64,000 nucleotides of DNA from an uncultured Oscillospiraceae bacterium (GTDB lineage: Bacteria > Bacillota > Clostridia > Oscillospirales > Oscillospiraceae): positions 6,676-70,675 of the forward strand of contig CAKTMO010000007.1 of NCBI GenBank assembly GCA_934573935.1. Direction: 5' to 3'. The notes below the pieces were generated by a model. The model was not told where the DNA came from, did no database searches, and was given only the letters and a program-made list of their open reading frames with translations. Positions within the stretch are counted from its first letter, which is position 1, and every line of letters begins with the position of its first letter. Below, one piece after another: positions 1 to 7,935 of the stretch. The position numbers and the translations under genes were made by a program.

Positions 1-1010
1 AGCGGGATGAGTTTGCCCAGGTCACCGGCAGCATGCAGGAGGGCCTGGTGCTGCTGAACGAGAAAAGCGAGATCCTCAGCATCAATCCGGCGGCATGCAC
101 CCTGTTTCAGACGGACGCCGCCTGCGTGGGGCAGGATTTCCTGACCATCGAGCGGGACGGACAGGTGAGCCGCGCCTTGCATCAGGCCATGGCGGAGGGC
201 CACAGTGAGATCCACACCTGCCGCGAGGGGCGGGAGTATCAGATGGATATCAGCCGTATCCAGTCCAACGGCTCCGTCACCGGCGCGGTGGTGGTGGCCT
301 TTGACGTGACGGAGCAGGCTCTGGCCCAGCGCAACCGCCGCGAGTTCACCGCCAACGTGTCCCATGAGCTGAAGACCCCGCTGCAATCCATCATGGGCAG
401 CGCGGAGCTGCTGCAGAACGGCCTGGTGAAGCCGGAGGATCAGGCGGCCTTTGTGGCCCGCATCCACGACGAGGCGGCCCGCCTGGTGACGCTGATCGAG
501 GATATCATCCGCCTGTCCCAGCTGGACGAGGGTGTGTCTCTGCCGGCCGAAAGCGTGGCGCTGCTGCCGCTGGCCCAGGAGACTGTCCGTGGCCTCCACG
601 ATGCGGCGGAGGCCAAAAACGTGACCATGACCGTCACCGGCGAGGACATCACCGTGCAGGCGGCCCGCCGCCTGCTGTCGGAGGTGCTGTACAACCTTTG
701 CGACAACGCCATCAAATACAATGTCACCGGCGGCAGCGTTACGGTGGAGGTAAGCCGCTGCGGCGACAGCGCCATGCTGACCGTGGCCGATACCGGCATC
801 GGCATTCCGCCGGAGCACCAGAGCCGCGTGTTCGAGCGGTTCTACCGTGTGGACAAGAGCCACTCCCGGCAGAGCGGCGGCACCGGACTGGGCCTGTCCA
901 TCGTCAAGCACGCCGTCAGCGATCTGGGCGGCGGGATCCATCTGGAGAGTACGCCGGGGCAGGGGACGGCGATCCGCGTGACCGTGCCTCTTGCGCCGCC
1001 TGCCAGATAA
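1..1010 (+). CDS. PhoR-type sensor histidine kinase, 5'-truncated by window edge
   Basis: C-terminal part of a two-component sensor kinase; the frame is open from base 3, so the start, the membrane sensor and any HAMP domain lie outside the window. In order one sees a PAS-like segment (about the first 100 residues), the HisKA helix with the phospho-acceptor in NVSHELKTPLQS, and the HATPase_c N box (NLCDNAIKYN), G1 box (DTGIGIP), F box (FERFYRVDK) and G2 box (GGTGLGLSIVKH). This is the PhoR/WalK layout, usually phosphate- or envelope-responsive. Its response regulator would be expected upstream, outside the window. A strong hairpin terminator follows at once. Confidence 0.9.
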   Translation, partial: RDEFAQVTGSMQEGLVLLNEKSEILSINPAACTLFQTDAACVGQDFLTIERDGQVSRALHQAMAEGHSEIHTCREGREYQMDISRIQSNGSVTGAVVVAFDVTEQALAQRNRREFTANVSHELKTPLQSIMGSAELLQNGLVKPEDQAAFVARIHDEAARLVTLIEDIIRLSQLDEGVSLPAESVALLPLAQETVRGLHDAAEAKNVTMTVTGEDITVQAARRLLSEVLYNLCDNAIKYNVTGGSVTVEVSRCGDSAMLTVADTGIGIPPEHQSRVFERFYRVDKSHSRQSGGTGLGLSIVKHAVSDLGGGIHLESTPGQGTAIRVTVPLAPPAR

Positions 1011-1016
1011 AAACGC

Positions 1017-1052
1017 AAAAAAATGACTTCCCCAAAGGGAAGTCATTTTTTT
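1017..1052. terminator. Bidirectional terminator between histidine kinase and rpsU
   Basis: Perfect 11-bp inverted repeat (arm AATGACTTCCC) with a CAAA loop, A-tract before and T-tract after, so it can terminate both converging genes. Confidence 0.9.
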
Positions 1053-1059
1053 GCGTTCA

Positions 1060-1245
1060 TTAATAGTAGCGCTTGTTGCGGTTCTTGCGGGCAGCCTCGG
1101 ACTTCTTGCGGCGCTTGACGCTGGGGCTTTCATAGCACTCTCTGCGACGCACCTCGGCAACGATACCGGCCTTAGCGCAGCTTCTCTTGAAGCGCTTCAG
1201 GGCGCTATCCAGAGATTCGCCTTCCTTGACATGAATTTCGGACAT
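1060..1245 (-). CDS. rpsU: 30S ribosomal protein S21
   Basis: 61-residue basic protein of the small ribosomal subunit, involved in initiation. It begins [19 protein letters not shown] and has the family's [22 protein letters not shown] core and a Lys/Arg-rich tail; length is normal for S21. It stands alone as a single-gene unit, with its own near-perfect promoter about 80 bases upstream and a shared terminator 8 bases past the stop. Confidence 0.97.
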   Translation of the reverse strand: MSEIHVKEGESLDSALKRFKRSCAKAGIVAEVRRRECYESPSVKRRKKSEAARKNRNKRYY

Positions 1246-1326
1246 CTATTTTTCCCTCCCTCCGATGCACCCGGCTCGATCCAGGGCGCTCTTTAAGAGT
1301 CATTCAGACATGACTTAACGAATGAT

Positions 1327-1355
1327 ATTATACTGACTCAGGGGTATCTTGTCAA
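1327..1355 (-). promoter_or_regulatory. Consensus sigma-A promoter of rpsU
   Basis: On the minus strand: -35 TTGACA (1355-1350), exactly 17-nt spacer, -10 TATAAT (1332-1327). Both hexamers match consensus completely, as fits a ribosomal protein gene. Confidence 0.9.
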
Positions 1356-1677
1356 GATATTTTTCACAAATTCCCATAAAAGGTCGAAAAGGAGAGAACG
1401 CAGAACCGAAACGCAGACCCGCCGTAAGACCTTGCGGCGGGAAAATGTGTCGCAGTGAGGGACGGTGAATAATTGTCAATATTTCGTTGTAAAAAATGAA
1501 TAAATATTCCTAATACGCAATTTCATTCAAATATATGTGAATGGAAATTTAGCCTAAAAAAATTTTGAAAATGCAAAATATTGTTAGATATACTTACAAA
1601 TTCATAGTCAAACTCGCCTAAAAACGTTAATAAATTTTAGTAATTTGGAGAAAAATATAAAATATTACATAATTTGA
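1356..1677. other. AT-rich non-coding stretch upstream of the ABC operon
   Basis: No credible gene between the rpsU promoter and the operon promoter. It holds one GC-rich hairpin (arms CCCGCCG/CGGCGGG, 1418-1441) of unknown role, a near-perfect inverted repeat at 1519-1549 (arms AATTTCATTCA / TGAATGGAAATT) that could be an operator, and otherwise strongly AT-biased sequence. The composition break with rpsU suggests the left edge of an acquired segment. Confidence 0.6.
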
Positions 1678-1706
1678 TTGACAGATAACTTTTTGTAGTG
1701 TATTTT
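1678..1706 (+). promoter_or_regulatory. Putative promoter of the ABC/catabolic operon
   Basis: TTGACA at 1678-1683, 17-nt spacer, TATTTT at 1701-1706 (4 of 6 to consensus). It would give a leader of roughly 90 nt before the first permease gene. The weak -10 fits a regulated promoter. Confidence 0.6.
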
Positions 1707-1803
1707 TATTTATAACAGATTTAAAAATGCACAGGGCATTTTAGACAGTACAGAAAAACAGCGATAGCAGCATACGAAAAGATTTGCCAGGGAGGATACG
1801 GAA

Positions 1804-2814
1804 ATGCTCAAATACATAGTGAAGCGTTTACTGCTGGGGTGTTTGGTGTTATTTGGTGTAATTACCATCACTTTCATCTTATGCCGCGTTGTTCCTTCCG
1901 ACCCGGTTTCCAAGGTGGTCGGAACACGCGCCACACCGGAACAGCGAGAGCAAGCTCGCATTGAAATGGGACTGGATAAGCCGCTGACGACGCAGTATGT
2001 TCTATATTTGAGTGACCTGCTGCACGGTAACCTGGGTACGTCGCTGCGTACAAAACAGCCTGTTACCAATGAGTTGAGAGAGTATATTCCCTCTACGGTT
2101 GAACTTGTGCTGATGGCCATGATCATTGCTGTTGCGATTGGTATTCCGCTGGGCATCAATTCTGCCAAGAAAAAGGATCAGCTGCTGGATCATTTTTGCC
2201 GGTTCTTTTCCGTGGGCGCTGTTTCGCTGCCGACCTTTTGGACGGCGCTGTTTCTGCAGTTGATATTTTACCGACTGCTGAATTGGCTTCCGCTGGGCGG
2301 ACAGATCGACGTCATGCTGATGCTGACACAGGATGTGCCGCGGAGGACAGGCTTTATGCTGCTGGATTGTATTCTTGCCGGTAACGGCGTCATGCTGTGG
2401 GATGTTTTTAAGCATATGATCCTTCCCGCCGTAACCATCTCGCTGTACCCCATGGGGCTTGTGTCCAAGATGACAAGAGCCTCGCTGGTGGAAATTTTGG
2501 GAGAAGAGTATATCAAATCAGCGCGCTCCTATGGATTGAAAGAAAGTCTGGTTCTTTGGAAATATGCATTAAAGAATACGTTAGGAACTACCGTGACGGT
2601 TGTTGCGACCTGTATCGGCTACACGCTGATAAACACCTTCTTGGTGGAAGCTATTTTTAGTTGGCCGGGCTTGGGAACTTATGTCTCCAATTCTGTTATG
2701 AATATGGATACACCGGCCATTATGGGCGCCACTTTGTTTTCCGCCGTGGTATACGTGATCTTGAACCTGATTGCGGATCTGATTATTGCCACGGATCCGC
2801 GGGTTCGGGCTTGA
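1804..2814 (+). CDS. Peptide-type ABC transporter permease (DppB/GsiC family)
   Basis: 336-residue inner-membrane subunit of a peptide/opine/nickel-type ABC importer. It starts with the usual DppB layout: N-terminal helix MLKYIVKRLLLG followed by PSDPV, a first periplasmic loop, then five further hydrophobic segments. The cytoplasmic EAA-type coupling loop (EEYIKSARSYGLKES) docks on the ATPases. An RBS (GGGAGG) lies 10 bases before the ATG. It is the first gene of the operon and pairs with the permease 48 bases downstream. The substrate cannot be read from the permease; the neighbouring hydrolases favour a peptide or N-acylated amino acid. Confidence 0.93.
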   Translation: MLKYIVKRLLLGCLVLFGVITITFILCRVVPSDPVSKVVGTRATPEQREQARIEMGLDKPLTTQYVLYLSDLLHGNLGTSLRTKQPVTNELREYIPSTVELVLMAMIIAVAIGIPLGINSAKKKDQLLDHFCRFFSVGAVSLPTFWTALFLQLIFYRLLNWLPLGGQIDVMLMLTQDVPRRTGFMLLDCILAGNGVMLWDVFKHMILPAVTISLYPMGLVSKMTRASLVEILGEEYIKSARSYGLKESLVLWKYALKNTLGTTVTVVATCIGYTLINTFLVEAIFSWPGLGTYVSNSVMNMDTPAIMGATLFSAVVYVILNLIADLIIATDPRVRA

Positions 2815-2862
2815 TCGGCCTCCCGGATGCATGAATGAATCACTCAACAGCAGGAGGACTTT

Positions 2863-3753
2863 ATGAGAAACAGCAGATTATGGAAAACAATGAAACCAAA
2901 ATTGAAAGAAGCCTGGAACTCTTACCGGCTTCTTAAGCGTAACACCTTGACACGGATCGCGCTGTACCTTGTTTTTGCGCTTGTCCTGATTGCCATTTTC
3001 GCACCGGTCGTCCTGCCGTCTGTGCAGGAGATCAATGAGCAGGCCGATGCCGCATTTACGCTGCAGGCACCGAGCTCACAGCATTTGTTTGGCACAGATG
3101 AATTGGGCAGGGATATCTTCCTTCGTACCCTGATCGGCACCCGGGTCTCATTGGGAACAGCCGTGATCTGTGTTGCCATTTCTGTAGTGGTCGGGGTGAT
3201 ATTAGGTGCAACAGCCGGCTATTTTGGCGGAGTGGTAGATGACATTATCATGCGCATCACAGATATGTTCCTCAGTTTCCCGTCACTGCTGCTGGCCATG
3301 GCTGTAGCGGCCATTCTTGGGCCCAGTCTGCAAAATGCCATTATTGCGATCGTGATTTCCTGGTGGCCATCTTATACACGAATTGTACGGGGACAGGCAG
3401 TTTCTGTAAAAGAGCGGCAATTCGTAAAGGCCGCCAAGGCGATCGGAACACCCAACTTCAAAATTATCACAAGCCATGTGATCCCAAACTGTCTGGCACC
3501 TGTTATTGTTCAAGTTTCCATGGATTTGGGAAACGTCATTATGACGCTGGCCTCGTTGAGCTTTTTGGGCCTTGGGGCTCAGGCGCCGACACCGGAATGG
3601 GGACTCATGGTCAGTACAAGCCGCAATTACTTTTTGAACGCATGGTGGTACAGCATTTTTCCCGGCCTGGCTATCTTTGTCACCGTCCTGGCATTTAATC
3701 TGGTAGGAGATGGTCTGCGTGAGATCCTTGACCCAAAGACCAAGAAGAAGTAA
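2863..3753 (+). CDS. Peptide-type ABC transporter permease (DppC/GsiD family)
   Basis: 296-residue second permease. N-terminal cytoplasmic stretch, first helix (RIALYLVFALVLIAIFAPVV), then the DppC signature HLFGTDELGRDIFLRTLIGTR and five more helices, with the EAA coupling loop around RQFVKAAKAIGTPNFKI. It ends in a short Lys-rich tail (TKKK). The AGGAGG RBS of the next gene begins directly after its stop. It forms the heterodimeric channel with the preceding permease. Confidence 0.93.
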   Translation: MRNSRLWKTMKPKLKEAWNSYRLLKRNTLTRIALYLVFALVLIAIFAPVVLPSVQEINEQADAAFTLQAPSSQHLFGTDELGRDIFLRTLIGTRVSLGTAVICVAISVVVGVILGATAGYFGGVVDDIIMRITDMFLSFPSLLLAMAVAAILGPSLQNAIIAIVISWWPSYTRIVRGQAVSVKERQFVKAAKAIGTPNFKIITSHVIPNCLAPVIVQVSMDLGNVIMTLASLSFLGLGAQAPTPEWGLMVSTSRNYFLNAWWYSIFPGLAIFVTVLAFNLVGDGLREILDPKTKKK

Positions 3754-3765
3754 GGAGGAGCCGCA

Positions 3766-4731
3766 ATGGGAACGCCATATTTGCAAATCGAGAATTTGAC
3801 GATCAACTACAATACGTCGGGGCAAAAAAAGCATGTTCTGTCGATTGAGAATTTGTGCATTGAAAAAGGACAAGCACTTGGCCTCATTGGTGAAAGCGGC
3901 ACAGGAAAAACGGTTCTGGCGCAAGCGATTCTCCAGCTTTTGGAAGTTCCGCCCGGAGAATATGCCAGCGGAAGAATCCTCCTTGATGGCGAGGATGTTC
4001 TGCAGAAGACCGACAAGGAGATGGCAACGGAAATCCGTGGAAAAAAGGTCGCCATGATCTTTCAGGATCCCATGTCAACGCTGAATCCGGTCTATTCCAT
4101 AGGACAGCAGATGATCAACGTCATCATGCAGAATCAGGGACTTAGTAAGCACGAGGCAAGGAATAAGGCGCTGGAAATGTTAGACTTGGTTAAGCTGCCT
4201 GATGTGCAAAGCGTGATGGATAAGTACCCGCACGAGCTTAGCGGCGGACAGCGGCAGCGTGTCATTATCGCTCTGGCATTAAGCTGCGGTTCCGAGTTTA
4301 TCATTGCCGATGAGCCGACCCGCAATCTGGACGTTACCATTCAGGCGGGTATTTTGAAACTGCTGAAAGAACTGCAGGCAAGACTGAACGTCACGCTGCT
4401 GTTCATTGCGAATAACCCGGGCTTGATTTACGCCACCTGCGACCATGTGGCGATTTTACAAAACGGCTATGTTGTCGAGCAGGGTACGACACACGAGGTG
4501 CTGAAGGAAGGCAAACATCCCTATACGGACGTTTTGCTCAATGCGATCCCCAAAGATAAGTCCTTTCGCCCGCGAACGATTGATATTTTGGAGGGAGAAA
4601 ATCCTTCGCCCTGTCATTACTATCCGTGGTGCGCTCTGCGCTGCGAGGCCTGTATGCAGGAGCCGCGTATGATCCATGTGGGCGGAGAGCATTATGTGCG
4701 CTGTAATCTGGCAAAGGAGGCTGGACGCTGA
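3766..4731 (+). CDS. Peptide-type ABC transporter ATPase (DppD family) with degenerate H-loop
   Basis: 321-residue nucleotide-binding subunit. Walker A GESGTGKT (about residues 44-51), Q-loop FQDPMSTLNP, intact signature LSGGQRQR, Walker B IIADEPT with the catalytic Glu. The C-terminal oligopeptide/dipeptide ABC extension has the Cys-rich CHYYPWCALRCEACM segment typical of the family. Two features are unusual: the D-loop reads RNLD instead of SALD, and the switch (H-loop) region reads IANNPGL where THDLG is expected, so the switch His is Asn. Its ATP site is therefore probably weak or non-hydrolytic. The stop overlaps the next start (TGATG). Confidence 0.92.
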   Translation: MGTPYLQIENLTINYNTSGQKKHVLSIENLCIEKGQALGLIGESGTGKTVLAQAILQLLEVPPGEYASGRILLDGEDVLQKTDKEMATEIRGKKVAMIFQDPMSTLNPVYSIGQQMINVIMQNQGLSKHEARNKALEMLDLVKLPDVQSVMDKYPHELSGGQRQRVIIALALSCGSEFIIADEPTRNLDVTIQAGILKLLKELQARLNVTLLFIANNPGLIYATCDHVAILQNGYVVEQGTTHEVLKEGKHPYTDVLLNAIPKDKSFRPRTIDILEGENPSPCHYYPWCALRCEACMQEPRMIHVGGEHYVRCNLAKEAGR

Positions 4732-5720
4732 TGGACGGAAATATTCTTGAGCTCAAGCACTTAAAGAAGTACTTTCCCGTAAAGAGAAAGGGCTTTTGGG
4801 GTGAGCAGCGCTTTGTCAAAGCGGTGGACGATGTGTCGTTCAATATTCGCCGCGGCGAGGTGGTTGGCATCGTAGGGGAATCCGGCTGCGGAAAGTCTAC
4901 GCTGGTCAATACGGTCTTGAAGCTGACAAATCCCACAGATGGACAGGTTCTCTTTGATGGAAAGGATCTGTACGCACTGAACAAAAGGGAACTGCAGGCG
5001 GAGCGCAAGAACATTCAGATCGTGTTTCAGGATCCTTACTGGTCGTTGAACCCACGTATGCTGGTAAAGGACATTGTGGGAGAGCCTCTGGCGGTGCAGA
5101 CCAAAATGAACACGCAAGAGATTTTGGCGCAGGTGCAGAAAACGCTGCAAATGGTGGGCCTGCCGCCGGAGGGCGCCTTCTTGTATCCCCATGAATTCAG
5201 TAATGGCGAGCGCCAACGCATTGCCATCGCCAGAGCGTTGGTTCTGCAGCCGAAGCTGGTCGTTCTGGATGAACCCACTTCCTCCATCGACGTGGTTTCG
5301 CAGGTACAGATCTTAGATCTGTTAGGCAGCTTGAAGGAGCAGCTGCAGTTGACTTATATCCTGATCTCCCATGATTTGAGTGTTGTTCACTACATGGCAG
5401 ATAAGATCGCGGTTATGTATTTGGGTCGGCTGGTGGAATACGGCGATTCCGATGAGGTATTCCATCACCCGCAGCATCCGTACACCAGGGCACTGTTTGC
5501 GGCGATCCCCAGCATGGATACGGATAATTTGGATGATATCAGTACACTGGATGATAATTTGCCCAGCGCCATCAACGTGCCGGATGGCTGCTGCTTCCAT
5601 ACCAGATGTCCCTATGCCACCGAACAGTGTGCACAGCAGCTTCCCAAGCTGCGAAGATGCGCAAACGGCGTGATCGCTGCCTGCCACTTGCTGGCAGCGC
5701 ATGATTCTCAGGAGGTATGA
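4731..5720 (+). CDS. Peptide-type ABC transporter ATPase (DppF family)
   Basis: 329-residue partner ATPase. Walker A GESGCGKST, Q-loop FQDPYWSLNP, Walker B LVVLDEPT, canonical H-loop ISHDLSVVHYMAD, and the C-terminal oligopeptide extension ending with RCPYATEQCAQQLP. Its signature motif is FSNGERQR rather than LSGGQRQR. In a heterodimer this altered signature faces the ATP site of the preceding DppD-like subunit, which lacks its switch His, while the intact DppD signature completes the canonical DppF site. It is translationally coupled to the upstream ATPase by a one-base overlap. Confidence 0.92.
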   Translation: MDGNILELKHLKKYFPVKRKGFWGEQRFVKAVDDVSFNIRRGEVVGIVGESGCGKSTLVNTVLKLTNPTDGQVLFDGKDLYALNKRELQAERKNIQIVFQDPYWSLNPRMLVKDIVGEPLAVQTKMNTQEILAQVQKTLQMVGLPPEGAFLYPHEFSNGERQRIAIARALVLQPKLVVLDEPTSSIDVVSQVQILDLLGSLKEQLQLTYILISHDLSVVHYMADKIAVMYLGRLVEYGDSDEVFHHPQHPYTRALFAAIPSMDTDNLDDISTLDDNLPSAINVPDGCCFHTRCPYATEQCAQQLPKLRRCANGVIAACHLLAAHDSQEV

Positions 5721-5724
5721 TACC

Positions 5725-6801
5725 ATGACACATGAAGAAAGACTGACCTATTTTGCTGACGCGATGGTCAATAGAACCTTTCAGCTGAAACCGGGCGAAA
5801 CGTTGGTTATTACATCGGACTACGGTTCCCGCCACGATTTGAACGAGGCTATTTCCAAGGCTGCCTATCAGGCGGGTGCCAAATGTATGATCGTTATTAC
5901 CGCCCCTGCCCCCAGCCATGGGAAAATCGCAGATACCGTTATTGCCTATGAGCCTTTTACAGCGCTGATGAAGGAGGCGGACTGCTGGTTGGATACCGGC
6001 ACGATGGGGTGGCTGTATTCCGATGCTTTTGAGACTGTGCTGGCAACAAATCCGGATATCCGCTATCTGCTGATCTCCAATCTCGATCTTGACCTGCTGT
6101 ACAAGACCTTTGTGTATAACTATTGTGATGCACTGGTGGAGCTGTGCGCACAGATCAAGCGGATGGTAGACGGCGCTTCCCGTATTCGCGTGGGCTGTGC
6201 ACTTGGTACGGATCTGGAGTTTGAGATCGAGCACCGGCATGTGATCACTGTGGATATCGGAAACGCCTCTGTTCCCGGATTTTTCACGTTGCCGGCCCTG
6301 TTTAACATTGTTCCGCGGTTTGGTTCCTGTAACGGGAAATTAGTAATGAGCGCGGTATACTGTGACCCGTGGGGGCTGCTGGACAAGCCACTGACAATTT
6401 TGATCAAGGACGGAAAGATCATAGGAACAGAATGTGAGAACCAGGCTGACGCCGACTCTGTGATGACATGGTTGGCACAGTGGAACGAGGAGAATATTTA
6501 CAAGGTTGCGCATACCAATCTGGGGCTGCTGGCCGGTGTGAAGGGACTGTGTGGTGAGGGGATCCTGGACGAACGTTCCTGGGGCACGCTGAACTGGGGA
6601 TTCGGCCACGTAACACCCTCGGAAGCGCCGCCCAACGGCAATATTTCGAAATCCCACTTCGACGGCATGGTATTGAATGGTTCCATTTGGATCGATGAGG
6701 TTCCCATTATGGAGAATGGCCGCTTCGTTCATAGCGCATTGGCTCCGCTGGCAGATGCGGTGATTCGCCATTATGAGGATTCTTATAAAACGCAACAATG
6801 A
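5725..6801 (+). CDS. M29 aminopeptidase / NicX-like metalloenzyme, copy 1
   Basis: 358 residues from the ATG at 5725, chosen because an AGGAGG sits at 5710-5715; the upstream in-frame ATG at 5701 lies inside the preceding gene. The fold family includes M29 (AmpS/aminopeptidase T) peptidases and the 2,5-dihydroxypyridine dioxygenase NicX. The N-terminal half has a conserved PAPSHGKIADTV stretch. The C-terminal half has likely metal ligands in LNWGFGH (His) and SHFDG (His-x-Asp). It is a tandem paralogue of the next gene, sharing long blocks such as LDTGTMGWLYSDAFE. Probable hydrolase of the imported substrate; the exact reaction is unknown. Confidence 0.8.
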   Translation: MTHEERLTYFADAMVNRTFQLKPGETLVITSDYGSRHDLNEAISKAAYQAGAKCMIVITAPAPSHGKIADTVIAYEPFTALMKEADCWLDTGTMGWLYSDAFETVLATNPDIRYLLISNLDLDLLYKTFVYNYCDALVELCAQIKRMVDGASRIRVGCALGTDLEFEIEHRHVITVDIGNASVPGFFTLPALFNIVPRFGSCNGKLVMSAVYCDPWGLLDKPLTILIKDGKIIGTECENQADADSVMTWLAQWNEENIYKVAHTNLGLLAGVKGLCGEGILDERSWGTLNWGFGHVTPSEAPPNGNISKSHFDGMVLNGSIWIDEVPIMENGRFVHSALAPLADAVIRHYEDSYKTQQ

Positions 6802-6820
6802 AAAGACAGGAGGTACGATC

Positions 6821-7876
6821 ATGACCAGAGAGCAGAAAATTGAACAAATCGCAAAATTTATCGTGCACACAACCTTCAAGCTGAAGGAAGGTGATACGCT
6901 GGTTATCACCTCGGATTACGGTTCCCATCACGACATTAACGAAGCGGTTTCCCGCGAGACCTACGCAGCAGGTGCAAAGTGCCTGATCATTAAAACCGCC
7001 CCCGCCCCCAGCCACGGGAAGATCGCCGACACCGTAGTTGCCTATAAGCCCTTTACGGCCATGATGAAGGAAGCCAACTATTGGCTGGACACCGGCACCA
7101 TGGGTTGGCTGTATTCTGACGCATTTGAAGATTCCTTTGTCAATAACCCCAATCTGCATTATATGCTCATCTCCATTATGGACGTGGACGAGCTGATGGA
7201 TATGCTGCTGGGCTGTTATTCTCCCGAAATGCAGGCTATGACCGACTATATGGCGGAAATGATCCTCAAGGCAAAGGGATTGCGTGTGACCAATCATGAC
7301 GGCACGGATTTCACCTTTGAGATCGACACCAATAACCGCAACAACGCCCAGATCGGTCTGGCGGATAAGCCCGGCTTCTATACGCCGCCCGCGATGTACA
7401 ATATGATCCCCAAATATGGCACGCTGCAGGGAAAGGCGGTCGTGCGCTGCATTTATGCCGATCCCTGGGGAATGGCTGCGCCCACTACCGTCAATTTCAA
7501 GGACGGCAAGATCGACACCATTACCAGTGAAGATCCCACGGTAGCGAAGAAGTTCACAGCGTGGCTGGAAAGCAAAAACGAAGAGAACATCTACAAGATT
7601 TCCCACATTAACTTTGGCCTGCTGCCGAAGCTGCATGAGTTCTCCGATCATGGCATCAAAAATGAACGTATGTGGGGCGGTATTAACCTGGGCTTCGGTC
7701 ATACCAGTCCTGTGGACATGCGTCCCAATGGTCAGACCTCCTGCGATCATCTGGATATCATTGCAGACAAGTGCGATGTCTGGGTGGATGACACAAAGGT
7801 GATGGAGAACGGGGAATTCGTTGGCCCCTTCAAGAGCTATGCCGATGCCGTCCTGAAGGTAAATGGTATGCTGTAA
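6821..7876 (+). CDS. M29 aminopeptidase / NicX-like metalloenzyme, copy 2
   Basis: 351 residues from the ATG at 6821, preceded by AGGAGG at 6808-6813; the open frame further upstream overlaps copy 1 and is not used. It shares with copy 1 the TLVITSDYGS.HD N-terminal motif, the PAPSHGKIADTV block, INLGFGH (His) and a C-terminal His-x-Asp reading CDHLDI instead of SHFDG. Loss of the Gly after His-x-Asp, and scattered substitutions, show the two copies have diverged and may have different specificities or form a hetero-oligomer. It lies between the transporter ATPases and the substrate-binding lipoprotein. Confidence 0.8.
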   Translation: MTREQKIEQIAKFIVHTTFKLKEGDTLVITSDYGSHHDINEAVSRETYAAGAKCLIIKTAPAPSHGKIADTVVAYKPFTAMMKEANYWLDTGTMGWLYSDAFEDSFVNNPNLHYMLISIMDVDELMDMLLGCYSPEMQAMTDYMAEMILKAKGLRVTNHDGTDFTFEIDTNNRNNAQIGLADKPGFYTPPAMYNMIPKYGTLQGKAVVRCIYADPWGMAAPTTVNFKDGKIDTITSEDPTVAKKFTAWLESKNEENIYKISHINFGLLPKLHEFSDHGIKNERMWGGINLGFGHTSPVDMRPNGQTSCDHLDIIADKCDVWVDDTKVMENGEFVGPFKSYADAVLKVNGML

Positions 7877-7935
7877 CGCAGGCAAACTTTCCGATTATCC
7901 TGCAACAAATAATGAACAAATGAGAGGATTTTGTT

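Noticed and set aside
1418..1441. Hairpin CCCGCCG/CGGCGGG considered as a tRNA or attachment-site remnant
   Set aside because: No cloverleaf, no CCA-like end and no matching direct repeat elsewhere in the window; left as an unexplained hairpin.
5701..5724. ATG at 5701 as start of the first M29-like gene
   Set aside because: It lies inside the ATPase gene and the AGGAGG is downstream of it, properly spaced for the ATG at 5725.
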